Assembly (NCBI RefSeq): GCF_033100135.1
Contig: NZ_CP136920.1
Coordinates: 744,001-808,000 of the forward strand
DNA length: 64,000 nucleotides
Source of the DNA: Rubellicoccus peritrichatus
GTDB lineage: Bacteria; Verrucomicrobiota; Verrucomicrobiia; Opitutales; Cerasicoccaceae
Reading direction: 5' to 3'
In this document: piece by piece, positions 28,745-37,346 of the stretch
Layout of the letters: the number at the start of each line of letters is the position of its first letter
Numbering within the stretch: the stretch's first letter is position 1
Notes under the pieces: model-generated
Told to the model about the DNA's origin: nothing
Seen by the model: only the letters and a program-made list of their open reading frames with translations
Databases searched by the model: none
Position numbers and translations under genes: made by a program

Positions 28745-29635
28745 ATGCCTCGAAAAATTTGCTTCATCAATTACAAAGGTGGCGTCGGTAAGACGTCACT
28801 AATCGTCAACACCGCCGCTAGTCTGGTCCAAAAAGGCAAGCGTGTCCTTTTGGTAGACCTGGATACCCAGTCCAACGCGAGTATCTGGCTTATGCGTCTG
28901 GACAGGTGGAATAAGCTAAATGTCACCGGCAAAGGCTCCATCTACTCGCTCTTCTTTCAAAGTGACGATAAGCTCAAAGATATTATTGTTAAAGATGTAG
29001 TTGAAGACAAAGCCGGCGCATCAATCCTGCCTGGTCTCGATATTGCACCGACTACCTTTAATCTGGTCGACCTGGAAAGCGAATATGATGAAGCGGAATC
29101 GAAGCCGCACTACCTCACTTTTTACGAACAAATTAAAGAGATTGAGAATGATTACGACTACATCCTCTTTGATTGCCCGCCTAACATCCTGAAAGCCTCC
29201 CAACTCGGGGTCTTCAGCGCTAATGAAATTTATGTTCCGGCCAACCCGGATGCACTAAGCCTAATCGGCTTCACTCTGCTCGTGGAAAAGCTGCTGTTAT
29301 TTCACAAACGTTCGGCCAGCTTCCGTCAGTCCGGCATGGGTGCTGCAGCAGCGGCAAAGGGTATTATTTTCAATTCCATTAAAGCAAATGTGGACATTGA
29401 AGTCCCTAAAATGCGCATGCAACTTCGCCTGAATCAATTCAGGAACCAAAAGCGTGTCCACCCTGCTGCTAAGATTTTCGAATCACAGATTCGTGATGCT
29501 ACTGTTGTTAGAAGAGCTGTTACGTTAGGGCTTCCAGTTGGCCTGGTTGGCCAGGTTGCCCAAGAAGAAGATAGTGTCGCTACAGATTATCGTAGATTAG
29601 CAACAGAGATTGACCGCCACACAGATATGATCTAA
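28745..29635 (+). CDS. Orphan ParA/MinD-family ATPase
   Basis: 296 residues. It has the deviant Walker A 'NYKGGVGKTS' (signature Lys11 and Lys16), Walker A' 'LLVDLDTQSNAS' and Walker B-like 'YDYILFDCPPN', so it should be a nucleotide-dependent dimer that binds DNA or membrane. No parB gene or HTH DNA-binding N-terminus is present, which sets it apart from chromosome ParA (Soj). It contains an insert 'VDLESEYDEAESKPHYLTFYEQ'. The next two genes follow at 26 and 19 bases. Such orphan ParAs usually position cargo (carboxysomes, chemoreceptors, plasmids); the cargo here is unknown. Confidence 0.9.
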   Translation: MPRKICFINYKGGVGKTSLIVNTAASLVQKGKRVLLVDLDTQSNASIWLMRLDRWNKLNVTGKGSIYSLFFQSDDKLKDIIVKDVVEDKAGASILPGLDIAPTTFNLVDLESEYDEAESKPHYLTFYEQIKEIENDYDYILFDCPPNILKASQLGVFSANEIYVPANPDALSLIGFTLLVEKLLLFHKRSASFRQSGMGAAAAAKGIIFNSIKANVDIEVPKMRMQLRLNQFRNQKRVHPAAKIFESQIRDATVVRRAVTLGLPVGLVGQVAQEEDSVATDYRRLATEIDRHTDMI

Positions 29636-29661
29636 TCTGGGCGGTCAAATAGAGATTCATC

Positions 29662-30627
29662 ATGCCAAAAGAAGCATCGACCGGCAAATATTCCGCAAGA
29701 GACTGGGACGAAACACGCCTGAAGTTTTCCACTTCCTTAATGGTCGATACATCATTGATCAGCCTGTCCCAAAATGCCGAATTGCGCGCATGGCCGATCA
29801 AAGGTGATAACGAAAACCCTTCCAAATATATCGACTTCAACTGGGAAGAGTTGAATGAGATTTCAGGTCTGGCAGACAACCCCAGAAACCTGGATCTACT
29901 TATCGACATCCTGAAAGAGACCATGTCCTTTGATGAACCATTTGGGGATATGGTCAGCACAGTGGAGGAGAACTCTGTCGATGATACCATCGAGAAGAAT
30001 CTCGAGAAACTCAAAATTCCAGAAGACTTCCCACTGCGACTCGGTTCAGTCTCGAAAGATACTCTGGAGTTCTGCAAAAGTGAAAAAATCGAGACCATTG
30101 GTGAATTTGCAGCCTTCTCCCAACGTGTTGCGCAGAACATCATTGTCGGTGGAGACTTCAAGGCACTACTCAATTGCCTGGTCCACTCGGATGAAAAAGG
30201 CATCGCCAAATTTTTACCTTTCAGACCCCACCATACGGGCCTTCATCTGGAGGAAGCAATGGGCATACTCATCTCACAATTGAGTGAGACCGAATTGATG
30301 TCTCTCCTCAAAAGGTATGGGCGGCATCTTTCAGACGAAGATTCCAAGAAAGCACGCCTTTCCAAAGATCAGGCCAAGCAGCTTGAGGATATCCTCCAAC
30401 AACGCACAGAAGAATTGGTCAAATTCTTTACGGATGACTATGCCACATTCCAGAAAAAGCTCAAGTCAGGCACGACAGCCGAACGCTTATTCATCGTGCT
30501 GAATGACGAGAATCGGGAAATCGTCTGTGCACAAACCCTAAAACGCTATTTGAAGGTCGATGTCGGTGGCGACATAAAGCCGGAAAAGAAGGGTGGTTTC
30601 TTCAAAAAGATATTTGGTCGCCGTTAA
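29662..30627 (+). CDS. Unrecognised protein in ParA cluster, 321 residues
   Basis: No family is recognised. It is soluble and acidic over most of its length. The segment 'LGSVSKDTLEFCKSEKIETI' followed by 'GEFAAF' looks like a helix-hairpin-helix of the kind in RNA polymerase alpha C-terminal domains; this is a weak resemblance. A second helical part (~195-265) has 'LSKDQAKQLEDILQQRTEELVKFF'. The tail 'KKGGFFKKIFGRR' is short, basic and aromatic, like an amphipathic membrane- or nucleic-acid-binding tip. Tight spacing between the ParA and coiled-coil genes suggests it works with them, perhaps as an adaptor. Confidence 0.8.
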   Translation: MPKEASTGKYSARDWDETRLKFSTSLMVDTSLISLSQNAELRAWPIKGDNENPSKYIDFNWEELNEISGLADNPRNLDLLIDILKETMSFDEPFGDMVSTVEENSVDDTIEKNLEKLKIPEDFPLRLGSVSKDTLEFCKSEKIETIGEFAAFSQRVAQNIIVGGDFKALLNCLVHSDEKGIAKFLPFRPHHTGLHLEEAMGILISQLSETELMSLLKRYGRHLSDEDSKKARLSKDQAKQLEDILQQRTEELVKFFTDDYATFQKKLKSGTTAERLFIVLNDENREIVCAQTLKRYLKVDVGGDIKPEKKGGFFKKIFGRR

Positions 30628-30646
30628 CCAATTCTCAACATAAAGT

Positions 30647-31276
30647 ATGGCGAAAGTCCCTATCCCGCCTAAGCGCAAACTCTCACTCAGACCTGAACAC
30701 CGTAAGGCAGCTGAGGTTTCTCTTGAGTCGCGAGACAAAATCAACGAATTTGTAAAAAGGACGAGAAATCCATTTGGAGAACCATTGCAGTTAAAAGCCA
30801 CAGATCTTGATGAGCTCGAAAGTAATCTGCGCGAGCTGGAAAAACAATTACTGCATCGCGAACGTGCTGTCCAAGATCTTGAAGCCAGTTTGGCAGAACG
30901 TGAACGCGTCGTTTGGGAAACTGAAGCACTGCTGACAGCAAGAGAAGCCCTGATGCAGGCCCAGGAAGAAAAGATTTCCAAAGAATCTGAAGCATCGCAA
31001 GGAACCCTTTCGCAGGCTGAACACGACGCCCTGCTCCAGCTCAAAACTGAAGTTGAAAAGCAGCAAAATAGCTTGGCCGAACAAAAACGTATCATCAAGG
31101 AACGCGAAGAGTTTCTCGATAAGAGCGAGAAAATGCTCTTTGAAAAAACCATGGATCAACAGGAACAGGAAACTCTGATTGAGCAGCGAATAGATGAGTT
31201 GAATGCCAGAGAACGTCGACTTGACGAAGCTGAGGGCAAGCCACCTCCTCCGGAAGAGCCCAAAGAAGTACTCTGA
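30647..31276 (+). CDS. Coiled-coil protein in ParA cluster, 209 residues
   Basis: The N-terminal ~50 residues are basic ('MAKVPIPPKRKLSLRPEHRK'). Residues ~54-195 are an almost unbroken coiled coil rich in Glu, Leu, Gln and Arg ('DELESNLRELEKQLLHRERA', 'IIKEREEFLDKSEKMLFEK', 'IDELNARERRLDEAEG'). The end is a proline-acidic tail 'KPPPPEEPKEVL'. No signal peptide or membrane helix is seen. It could be a scaffold or the partner that stimulates the ParA ATPase, since many ParA partners pair a basic N-terminus with a coiled coil. This is inferred from position and shape only. A 123-base gap follows before the nitroreductase gene. Confidence 0.82.
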   Translation: MAKVPIPPKRKLSLRPEHRKAAEVSLESRDKINEFVKRTRNPFGEPLQLKATDLDELESNLRELEKQLLHRERAVQDLEASLAERERVVWETEALLTAREALMQAQEEKISKESEASQGTLSQAEHDALLQLKTEVEKQQNSLAEQKRIIKEREEFLDKSEKMLFEKTMDQQEQETLIEQRIDELNARERRLDEAEGKPPPPEEPKEVL

Positions 31277-31399
31277 AAAACGATTTCAATTCTTGGCCAC
31301 AAAGCGCCCAAAGAATTCCCCGGTGGATTCTATATAAAAGATGCCGTGAAGGAATAGGGATAGTTTGCAAATGGATAAAAAGCGAATAACACCATTTGT

Positions 31400-32020
31400 A
31401 TGGAAAATCCCATTAAACGCGCCGAACCTTCCCATTCCATCCTGCCTCAGCTAACCGAACGATACAGCCCCTATGTCTACGAGCCCAAGGCAGTCGAACA
31501 AGAGAAGCTACTGCGTATTCTCGAGGCAGCTCGATGGGCAGCATCCAGTTTCAATGAACAACCCTGGCGCTACATATTAGCCGAGCGAACGGATGAGACC
31601 GCCTTCGCCAACGCGCTAGAATGCCTCGTAGATGCCAATCAGGATTGGGCTAAGAATGCAGGAGCATTACTGCTCTGCTGCACTGGGAAAAACTTTAGCT
31701 ACAACAAAAAACCCAATCGCGTCAATGAACACGACCTGGGACTCGCAGGGGCAAATCTTACAATTCAAGCCGTTCATGAAGGACTACAAGTTCATATGAT
31801 GGGAGGCATCGTCCCCTCCAAAATCCGCCAGGTGTATAAAGTTCCGGAAGAGTTTGAACCGCTTACCGCTATAGCGATTGGCTATGCTGCCAAACCCGAC
31901 TCCGGGCATGTCGACCAAAGTATCGCTGATCGTGACACGACGAAACGCGAACGCCTACCACTTGGAGAATTTGTTTTCGGAACCACCTGGGGAGAATCTG
32001 CTGCCCAGGTTCAAAGCTAG
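31400..32020 (+). CDS. Nitroreductase-family flavoprotein
   Basis: 206 residues, normal for the family (PF00881). Visible features are the N-terminal FMN-binding 'RWAASSFNEQPWRYILAER', the central 'LLLCCTGKNF' strand, the helix 'HDLGLAGANLTIQAVHEGLQ' and 'GGIVPSKIRQVYKVPEEFEPLTAIAIGY'. Such enzymes reduce nitro, quinone or enone groups with NAD(P)H; the natural substrate is unknown. Cytoplasmic. It converges with the metallo-hydrolase gene 20 bases away. Confidence 0.93.
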   Translation: MENPIKRAEPSHSILPQLTERYSPYVYEPKAVEQEKLLRILEAARWAASSFNEQPWRYILAERTDETAFANALECLVDANQDWAKNAGALLLCCTGKNFSYNKKPNRVNEHDLGLAGANLTIQAVHEGLQVHMMGGIVPSKIRQVYKVPEEFEPLTAIAIGYAAKPDSGHVDQSIADRDTTKRERLPLGEFVFGTTWGESAAQVQS

Positions 32021-32040
32021 ATTACTTTGACTGAATTCAA

Positions 32041-32676
32041 TCAACCCTGGACATACGGGTTACTTGCCTTTTCACGGGCAACTGTCGTTTCCGGGCCATG
32101 CCCGGGATAGAGCGTTGTTTCGTCAGGCAGGGTATAGATTTGCTCTTTAATTGATTTCTCGAGCACTTCAAAACTCCCCCCCGGAAGATCGGTTCGCCCT
32201 ACGCTACCAGCAAAAATAGCATCTCCGACAAAAGCACATTGCTCATCTGGCAGATAGATCACGATGTTACCTTCGGCATGACCAGGCACACGACGAATCT
32301 CTGCTGGTCGGCCGAGCAGCTCGAGAGACGAACCATCTTCCAGCCAAGTATCTATCGTTGGTTGAACAAACGGTGAATCCATTCCAAAAAATGTCATCTG
32401 CTGCGACAAGGCATCAAACATCAGCTTGTCCGCTTGATGCAGGCTAAGCGGAATCATGTTATCATTCAGTGTAGACGCACCAAGAACATGATCGAAATGG
32501 GCATGCGTTAGCACACAGGCTTCAAGTATCAAACTCTCTTCCTGCAGGATGGGAGATATCGTCTCCCAAACTCCCTGTGGAGCATCAATTAAAACTGCTT
32601 TGCCGCTAGAGGCGTCGGAAAGCAAAAATGCATTTGTCTGAACAGGAGGAAGTGGAAAACTGCGAATTTGAAGCAT
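32041..32676 (-). CDS. Metallo-beta-lactamase-fold hydrolase (glyoxalase II-like)
   Basis: 211 residues. The metal-binding motif HxHxDH is present as 'THAHFDH', with the later ligands in 'VPGHAEGN' (His), 'AFVGDAIFAG' (Asp) and 'LYPGHGPETTV' (His). Size and motif order match the glyoxalase-II-like hydroxyacylglutathione hydrolase subgroup that lacks the C-terminal substrate domain. It cleaves a thioester or similar bond, but the true substrate is not evident. 'GRTDLPGGS' is typical of this subgroup. It may form an operon with the upstream epimerase gene, 23 bases away on the same strand. Confidence 0.92.
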   Translation of the reverse strand: MLQIRSFPLPPVQTNAFLLSDASSGKAVLIDAPQGVWETISPILQEESLILEACVLTHAHFDHVLGASTLNDNMIPLSLHQADKLMFDALSQQMTFFGMDSPFVQPTIDTWLEDGSSLELLGRPAEIRRVPGHAEGNIVIYLPDEQCAFVGDAIFAGSVGRTDLPGGSFEVLEKSIKEQIYTLPDETTLYPGHGPETTVAREKASNPYVQG

Positions 32677-32699
32677 GAATAATATTTTAGGTGAAATGT

Positions 32700-34115
32700 T
32701 TACTCACTTTCAGCGATGTGTGCAACCCCACGAACCATTGCGCTGAAAATATACTTATGTATCAAATATAAACTGTACCAATAAATGACTCCCGGAAAAC
32801 CCTGGGGGCGAAAAAGTGCACACTGGACCAATCGAGTCCCTTCGCCTTCCTCCCATGCTTCCCACTGAAGCCAGGCGCGACCCGGCACTTTCATCTCAGC
32901 TCGTAATCGCAAAATCTTAGGCGACCTCACTTCCTCAACACGCCAAAAGTCAAGTGGCTCCCCCGGAAGGAGCTCTACCGGATCACGTCTTCCACGCCTT
33001 AATCCAGGCCCACCGGATAGTTTGTCCATCCATCCGCGCACCTTCCAGGCCCAGTCCATGGCAAGCCATCCTCGCTCGCCCCCAAGACTGCAAAATGCAC
33101 GGAATGTCGCCTCCGGGCTCGCTTTGACATGAATCGTTCGCTCTTCGCGAATGGTTCCTTCCCAATCAGACAAGCGATACGTTGAACCACTTCCAAGAGC
33201 CCCACTCCAGCGTGTTTCGACTTCGCGATGCGTGATTTTGATCAACGCATATTCAACAGCCTCATCATAACCAATAGGCTCAATTTTAGGGAACAACTTT
33301 TGTGCCCTGGCAACATCTGCAACCACTGGATGAACCACACCTTCAATCAAAGGAACTGCGAGCGAATTTGGAATCGGCGTAACAAACCCAACCCAGCGCG
33401 CCGCCAGGCCAGGTGTCAGAACAGGCAATGGATAAATCCAGCGACTAAGTCCACGGGAGCTGGCATATCCCAACATCATCTCCTTGAATGTAATTGGCTC
33501 CGGAATACCGATTTCCACAACCCCGAGCGGCTCCTTATCCAGAGCAGCTATTAAATAAGCAAGAACATCTCGCACCGCAATTGGCTGAACAAGATTTGCC
33601 ACCCACTTGGGCGTTACCATGATTGGTAGACGCTCAGTCAGATAACGAACCATTTCAAAGCTAGCCGACCCCGATCCGATAATTGGGCCAGCCCGAAACT
33701 CTGTCACTGCTAACTGTTGCCGTAAAGTCTCCCCGGTTTCTGCACGGCTCGTTAAATGCCTTGAGACTTTATCACTTTTTGGAAGGAGGCCTCCAAGATA
33801 AATTGTGTGCGGAATACCCTTTGCCGCCTGGCAAAAGTTACTTGCAGCCTGAACATCCAAATTCTGAAAATCGCCTCCTCCACTCATCGAATGGACAAAA
33901 TAATATGCAGCATCAAAACCAACCAGCTTTTGCATCCATTCTCCATCACGATCCAGTAGATCACCTACGATAACTTCAACGGCATGAAACCAATCACGGC
34001 CTTCAATTCGCCTGGGGTCACGCACAAGGACAGCAACAGAATGCCCCTTGCCCAAAAGCCGCGGAATCATTCGTCCACCAATGTAACCAGTAGCTCCGGT
34101 AACCAGTATGCGCAT
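32700..34115 (-). CDS. NAD(P)-binding epimerase-like protein with DUF2867 domain
   Basis: 471 residues. The N-terminal ~310 residues are an atypical/extended SDR: 'MRILVTGATGYIGGRMIPRLL' with the Gly-rich dinucleotide motif, 'VIVGDLLD' and 'AAYYFVHSMSGGGDF'. The C-terminal ~155 residues match DUF2867 ('VKASPEATFRAFCSLGGERGWLAMDWAWKVRGWMDKLSGGPGLRRGRRD'), a SRPBCC-like fold. The fusion is widespread in bacteria but its reaction is not established. No membrane segment is obvious apart from a C-terminal hydrophobic stretch 'VIYWYSLYLIHKYIF'. Confidence 0.9.
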   Translation of the reverse strand: MRILVTGATGYIGGRMIPRLLGKGHSVAVLVRDPRRIEGRDWFHAVEVIVGDLLDRDGEWMQKLVGFDAAYYFVHSMSGGGDFQNLDVQAASNFCQAAKGIPHTIYLGGLLPKSDKVSRHLTSRAETGETLRQQLAVTEFRAGPIIGSGSASFEMVRYLTERLPIMVTPKWVANLVQPIAVRDVLAYLIAALDKEPLGVVEIGIPEPITFKEMMLGYASSRGLSRWIYPLPVLTPGLAARWVGFVTPIPNSLAVPLIEGVVHPVVADVARAQKLFPKIEPIGYDEAVEYALIKITHREVETRWSGALGSGSTYRLSDWEGTIREERTIHVKASPEATFRAFCSLGGERGWLAMDWAWKVRGWMDKLSGGPGLRRGRRDPVELLPGEPLDFWRVEEVRSPKILRLRAEMKVPGRAWLQWEAWEEGEGTRLVQCALFRPQGFPGVIYWYSLYLIHKYIFSAMVRGVAHIAESE

Positions 34116-34203
34116 TCAAAAGAGTTAAACCACTATGCACTATTTTGCAACTGGTTCGACTTAGACTTAAGATCAAAGCCAATGCATAGAAAGATAAGCT
34201 CGG

Positions 34204-35421
34204 CTAGGAAGCATCGCTGCCTATGATCGTTGTCTGACCATCAAGCGAAAAGATAAAAAAGAACTCGTCATCTGCATCACTGGCTTCACCGGCAAAGTAC
34301 CACCAGTTTAGGAACTGGCCAGAAGGCTGTCCGTAGAACCAGCCATCAGTCTCTTCGGCAATCCAGAACCAAGTCAACAAACGCGGGTGAAGTGCATAAA
34401 ACCAACTGCTTTCGTTACTGTTTCCATCAGCTCCGGCATAGAACCAACCGATATCAACCTGGAAAACCCAGGGCCAGGCATTAACGTTTACGGTGCCCAT
34501 CCATGAGTCATACCAACCATCTCCATAATCGGTATAGCCATCAACGAGATAGCGTCGTCCTGTGACAATAATCTCTTCATCCGTACCATCTGACGGGATT
34601 CGAACTTCGATAAAATTGCTGAGATTATTGGTTTCACGTTCTTCGGAAAACTCTTCATCCGCATCTGCGAAAACCATGAGAAAATAGGTCTGTCCAGCAA
34701 CCACATCATCCGGCACATTCACTGTGGTTTTCTCAGGAGAATCTCCTCCAGCCGTTAATATCCCTAACGGCTCGCGATCAAGAATAACATCATCTTCTGA
34801 ATATATTGTGTCATTTGACCATATGACAGCTTGTTGCGAGAAGTTGAGAAGGCTACTTGATCTACTACCTCGATTATAAGCAGTCCAACTCAGCTCGAGC
34901 TCATCACCAGGTGACACAGTTATGGGAGCCAAAGGCTGTGATCGCTCAATATTAGTGACCTCAAGGTCTTCGGCAGTAAGATCAGGCCCGCGAACCGTAA
35001 TCTGAATGGCATTACTACCGTTATTCCCATCGTCGTCTTCGTCAACTTCCTCCAGGTAATCCGCCCAGGCGCGAATATAATAGGTCCGACCAGGCTCAAG
35101 GTCATCCGGAAGCTTAACCGTCGCTACCTCTTTCGTAGTCTCAAAGAAAAAGCCTCCCAGCTTACCTAAAGGCTCCGTCCCGATCAGGTCTCCTCCTCGG
35201 TTACGCCCTATGCTATCATTATCTCCAATATAAATACCCTGGGTCGATGAATCGACGAATTTATCATCCACAGCTTCCGCTGTCCAGGTAAGCGTTATTA
35301 AATCACCTGGATCAGGTGTCAGGTCGTTCGATGTTAGACCGGAGAGTTTGAGATCTCCCGCTTGAAGCAGTACAGGAGAAAATACCAAAATCGGAGCAAT
35401 GTAACGTAACAGTTTTTTCAT
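34204..35421 (-). CDS. Secreted CARDB-domain protein with aromatic-repeat C-terminus
   Basis: 405 residues from the ATG at 35421, giving a signal peptide 'MKKLLRYIAPILVFSPVLLQAG'. Two CARDB-type immunoglobulin-like modules follow: 'DLKLSGLTSNDLTPDPGDLI' to 'NGSNAIQITV' and 'DLTAEDLEVTNIERSQPLAPITVSPGDELELSWTAYNRG' to 'ETNNLSNFIEV'. The end is a Trp/Tyr/Phe-rich repeat region of ~90 residues ('WPWVFQVDIGWFYAG', 'SWFYALHPRLLTWFWIAEETDGWFYGQPSG'), the same type as in the S1 protease and acid phosphatase of this window. CARDB modules commonly mediate adhesion. Role unknown; likely cell surface or secreted. Confidence 0.82.
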   Translation of the reverse strand: MKKLLRYIAPILVFSPVLLQAGDLKLSGLTSNDLTPDPGDLITLTWTAEAVDDKFVDSSTQGIYIGDNDSIGRNRGGDLIGTEPLGKLGGFFFETTKEVATVKLPDDLEPGRTYYIRAWADYLEEVDEDDDGNNGSNAIQITVRGPDLTAEDLEVTNIERSQPLAPITVSPGDELELSWTAYNRGSRSSSLLNFSQQAVIWSNDTIYSEDDVILDREPLGILTAGGDSPEKTTVNVPDDVVAGQTYFLMVFADADEEFSEERETNNLSNFIEVRIPSDGTDEEIIVTGRRYLVDGYTDYGDGWYDSWMGTVNVNAWPWVFQVDIGWFYAGADGNSNESSWFYALHPRLLTWFWIAEETDGWFYGQPSGQFLNWWYFAGEASDADDEFFFIFSLDGQTTIIGSDAS

Positions 35422-35721
35422 TAGTTCAAATATAGAGCAGTTTAAGAAAAATGTATTCCATACCATAAGACATTACTTTCCATTACCGTGCAAACGGAAA
35501 GTAAAACGCGAGCCTTCTGCCCGCCATCGGAACATAACATTCAAACTCGCGACATTGTCGTGGCAGAGCGCAATAACCACCTAGCCTGCATCAGAGTTCA
35601 GATACATTGTAACCAGGATAGCGGATCAATAACGTGCGCTAAATTAATGTAAAAACACAAACCTGCCTAACGCATGCCACGCAACGGACATGAACCCACA
35701 TAACAGTGTTACCCAGAAGAG

Positions 35722-37197
35722 CTACTCCAAAGCCTTACGGAACAACTTCTGAACTTCTGCAGGGTTTGCCTTGCCTTGTGTTGCTTTCATCACCGGACCG
35801 ACCATCGAATTCAGCGCCTTGGCATTACCTTCACGGAACTGCCCAATAGCTTTGGCATGCTTGGGATCAGCAATCACCTCGGCAATGATCGCTTCAAGTC
35901 CATCGTCTCCACCTGGCTCCTGAGCCAGGCCTTTTTCTTCGACAATGGTTGAAGGCATCAGACCACTTTTTGACATCTCCGCCCAAACCTCCCGACCAAT
36001 CTGTTTGGTAATAACACCCTCTTCTGTGATACGAACCAGCTCACCAATATGAGCCGGTGAAATCACACTTTCGGACAGAGGGACACGTCCTTCGCCTTCG
36101 CCGGCGGAAAGATCACGTAAAAGCTCATTGACGATCAGGTTAGCAACCGCCTTGGCAGTTCCTTTTCCATCAGTAGAAGCCAATGCTTCCTCAAAAAACT
36201 CTGCCAGCTCACGATCCGGGCAAAGCACAGATGTAATCGTGTAAGGCAAATCGTACTGTTCCATGTATCGACGCTGACGATCGAAAGGCATCTCGGGAAG
36301 CTCTGCTTTTACCGCCTCGATATACTCCGGTGAAATCTCGACCGGCATCAGGTCAGGATCAGGAAAATAACGGTAGTCATGGGACTCTTCCTTCATCCGC
36401 ATAGACTGAGTAACCTGCTGAACCGGGTCCCAGCGTCGCGTTTCCTGAACAATTGTCTCACTGCCGGTCTTCATCGCAAAAGTCTGGCGCTTGATTTCAT
36501 AAGCGACTGCATTGCGAACACCAGAAATACTGTTCATGTTTTTTAACTCAACTTTTGTGCCGAGCTTTGACTCGCCAACTGGACGAACAGAAATGTTGGC
36601 ATCACAACGCATCTGCCCCTTCTCCATGTCGCAGTCCGACAATCCAGCTCCGACAATCGCATTACGGATAGCTGTCATGAATGCAAACACCTCTTCTGCG
36701 GAATGCATATCCGGCTCGGACACAATTTCGCATAAAGGCGCACCGGCGCGGTTGTAGTCGACCAGACTGTCATTAGCAAAGTGCGTCAGCTTACCAACAT
36801 CTTCTTCGAGGTGAATACGCGTCAGCTTAACCGTGCGATGATCGCCCATGACATTGCGAGACGCACCAAGCATCTCAATCTCAACACCGCCACCCAGGCA
36901 AAGTGGTTGATCAAATTGTGAGATTTGGTAATTTTTTGGACTATCGGGATAAAAGTAGTTCTTGCGGTCCCATTTGCAAACCGGTGCAATCTCGCACCCC
37001 AGCAACAAACCCAAGGCAACACTCTTGCGAACTGCCTCTGCATTCATAACCGGCAACACTCCGGGCAAAGCCAGCACAACAGGATCCGTCAGTGTATTCG
37101 GCTCATGCCCATAGGCATAAGGCGCACGAGTAAACATCTTTGACTGCGTTTTTAACTGAACGTGAACTTCTAAACCAATGACTGCTTCGTATTCCAT
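35722..37197 (-). CDS. gatB: Asp-tRNA(Asn)/Glu-tRNA(Gln) amidotransferase subunit B
   Basis: 491 residues from the ATG at 37197 ('MEYEAVIGLEVHVQL', the usual GatB start). GatB binds the misacylated tRNA and activates its carboxylate. Conserved segments include 'ALPGVLPVMN', 'NYFYPDSPKNYQISQFDQPLC', 'EDVGKLTH' and 'VDYNRAGAPLCEIVSEPD', plus the C-terminal YqeY-like helical tail ('NALNSMVGPVMKATQGKANP' region). Together with gatA and gatC upstream it makes the GatCAB complex. The bacterium therefore probably uses indirect synthesis of Gln-tRNA and/or Asn-tRNA. Confidence 0.97.
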   Translation of the reverse strand: MEYEAVIGLEVHVQLKTQSKMFTRAPYAYGHEPNTLTDPVVLALPGVLPVMNAEAVRKSVALGLLLGCEIAPVCKWDRKNYFYPDSPKNYQISQFDQPLCLGGGVEIEMLGASRNVMGDHRTVKLTRIHLEEDVGKLTHFANDSLVDYNRAGAPLCEIVSEPDMHSAEEVFAFMTAIRNAIVGAGLSDCDMEKGQMRCDANISVRPVGESKLGTKVELKNMNSISGVRNAVAYEIKRQTFAMKTGSETIVQETRRWDPVQQVTQSMRMKEESHDYRYFPDPDLMPVEISPEYIEAVKAELPEMPFDRQRRYMEQYDLPYTITSVLCPDRELAEFFEEALASTDGKGTAKAVANLIVNELLRDLSAGEGEGRVPLSESVISPAHIGELVRITEEGVITKQIGREVWAEMSKSGLMPSTIVEEKGLAQEPGGDDGLEAIIAEVIADPKHAKAIGQFREGNAKALNSMVGPVMKATQGKANPAEVQKLFRKALE

Positions 37198-37241
37198 TTG
37201 AGATATATTTTTTGACGGAATTAACAGAATATTAAATATTT

Positions 37242-37304
37242 GCCACAGAGACACAGAGAACACTGAGGTTGATCTTCTCTGTGCTCTCAGTGTCTCTGTG
37301 GTGG
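37242..37304. repeat. CACAGAGA-type imperfect palindrome between gatA and gatB
   Basis: The left arm (GCCACAGAGACACAGAGAAC and ACTGAG) and right arm (CTCAGTGTCTCTGTGGTGG) are near reverse complements about ten bases apart. The same motif appears between pheS and rplT at 45866-46003 and in a single-arm form near 44755. The element lies in the gatA-gatB gap. Function is unknown. Confidence 0.8.
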
Positions 37305-37346
37305 ATGATCATCTTTATTTTTAAGGGACTAATTCGTGCTTTGCGG

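Noticed and set aside
30538-31152. A 204-residue minus-strand frame opposite the coiled-coil gene
   Set aside because: Ser/Arg-rich complement of Glu/Leu coiled coil; no start signal.
34590-34620. GGGATTCGAAC, which looks like a minus-strand tRNA T-loop
   Set aside because: Inside the CARDB protein coding sequence, with no matching acceptor, D or anticodon arms.
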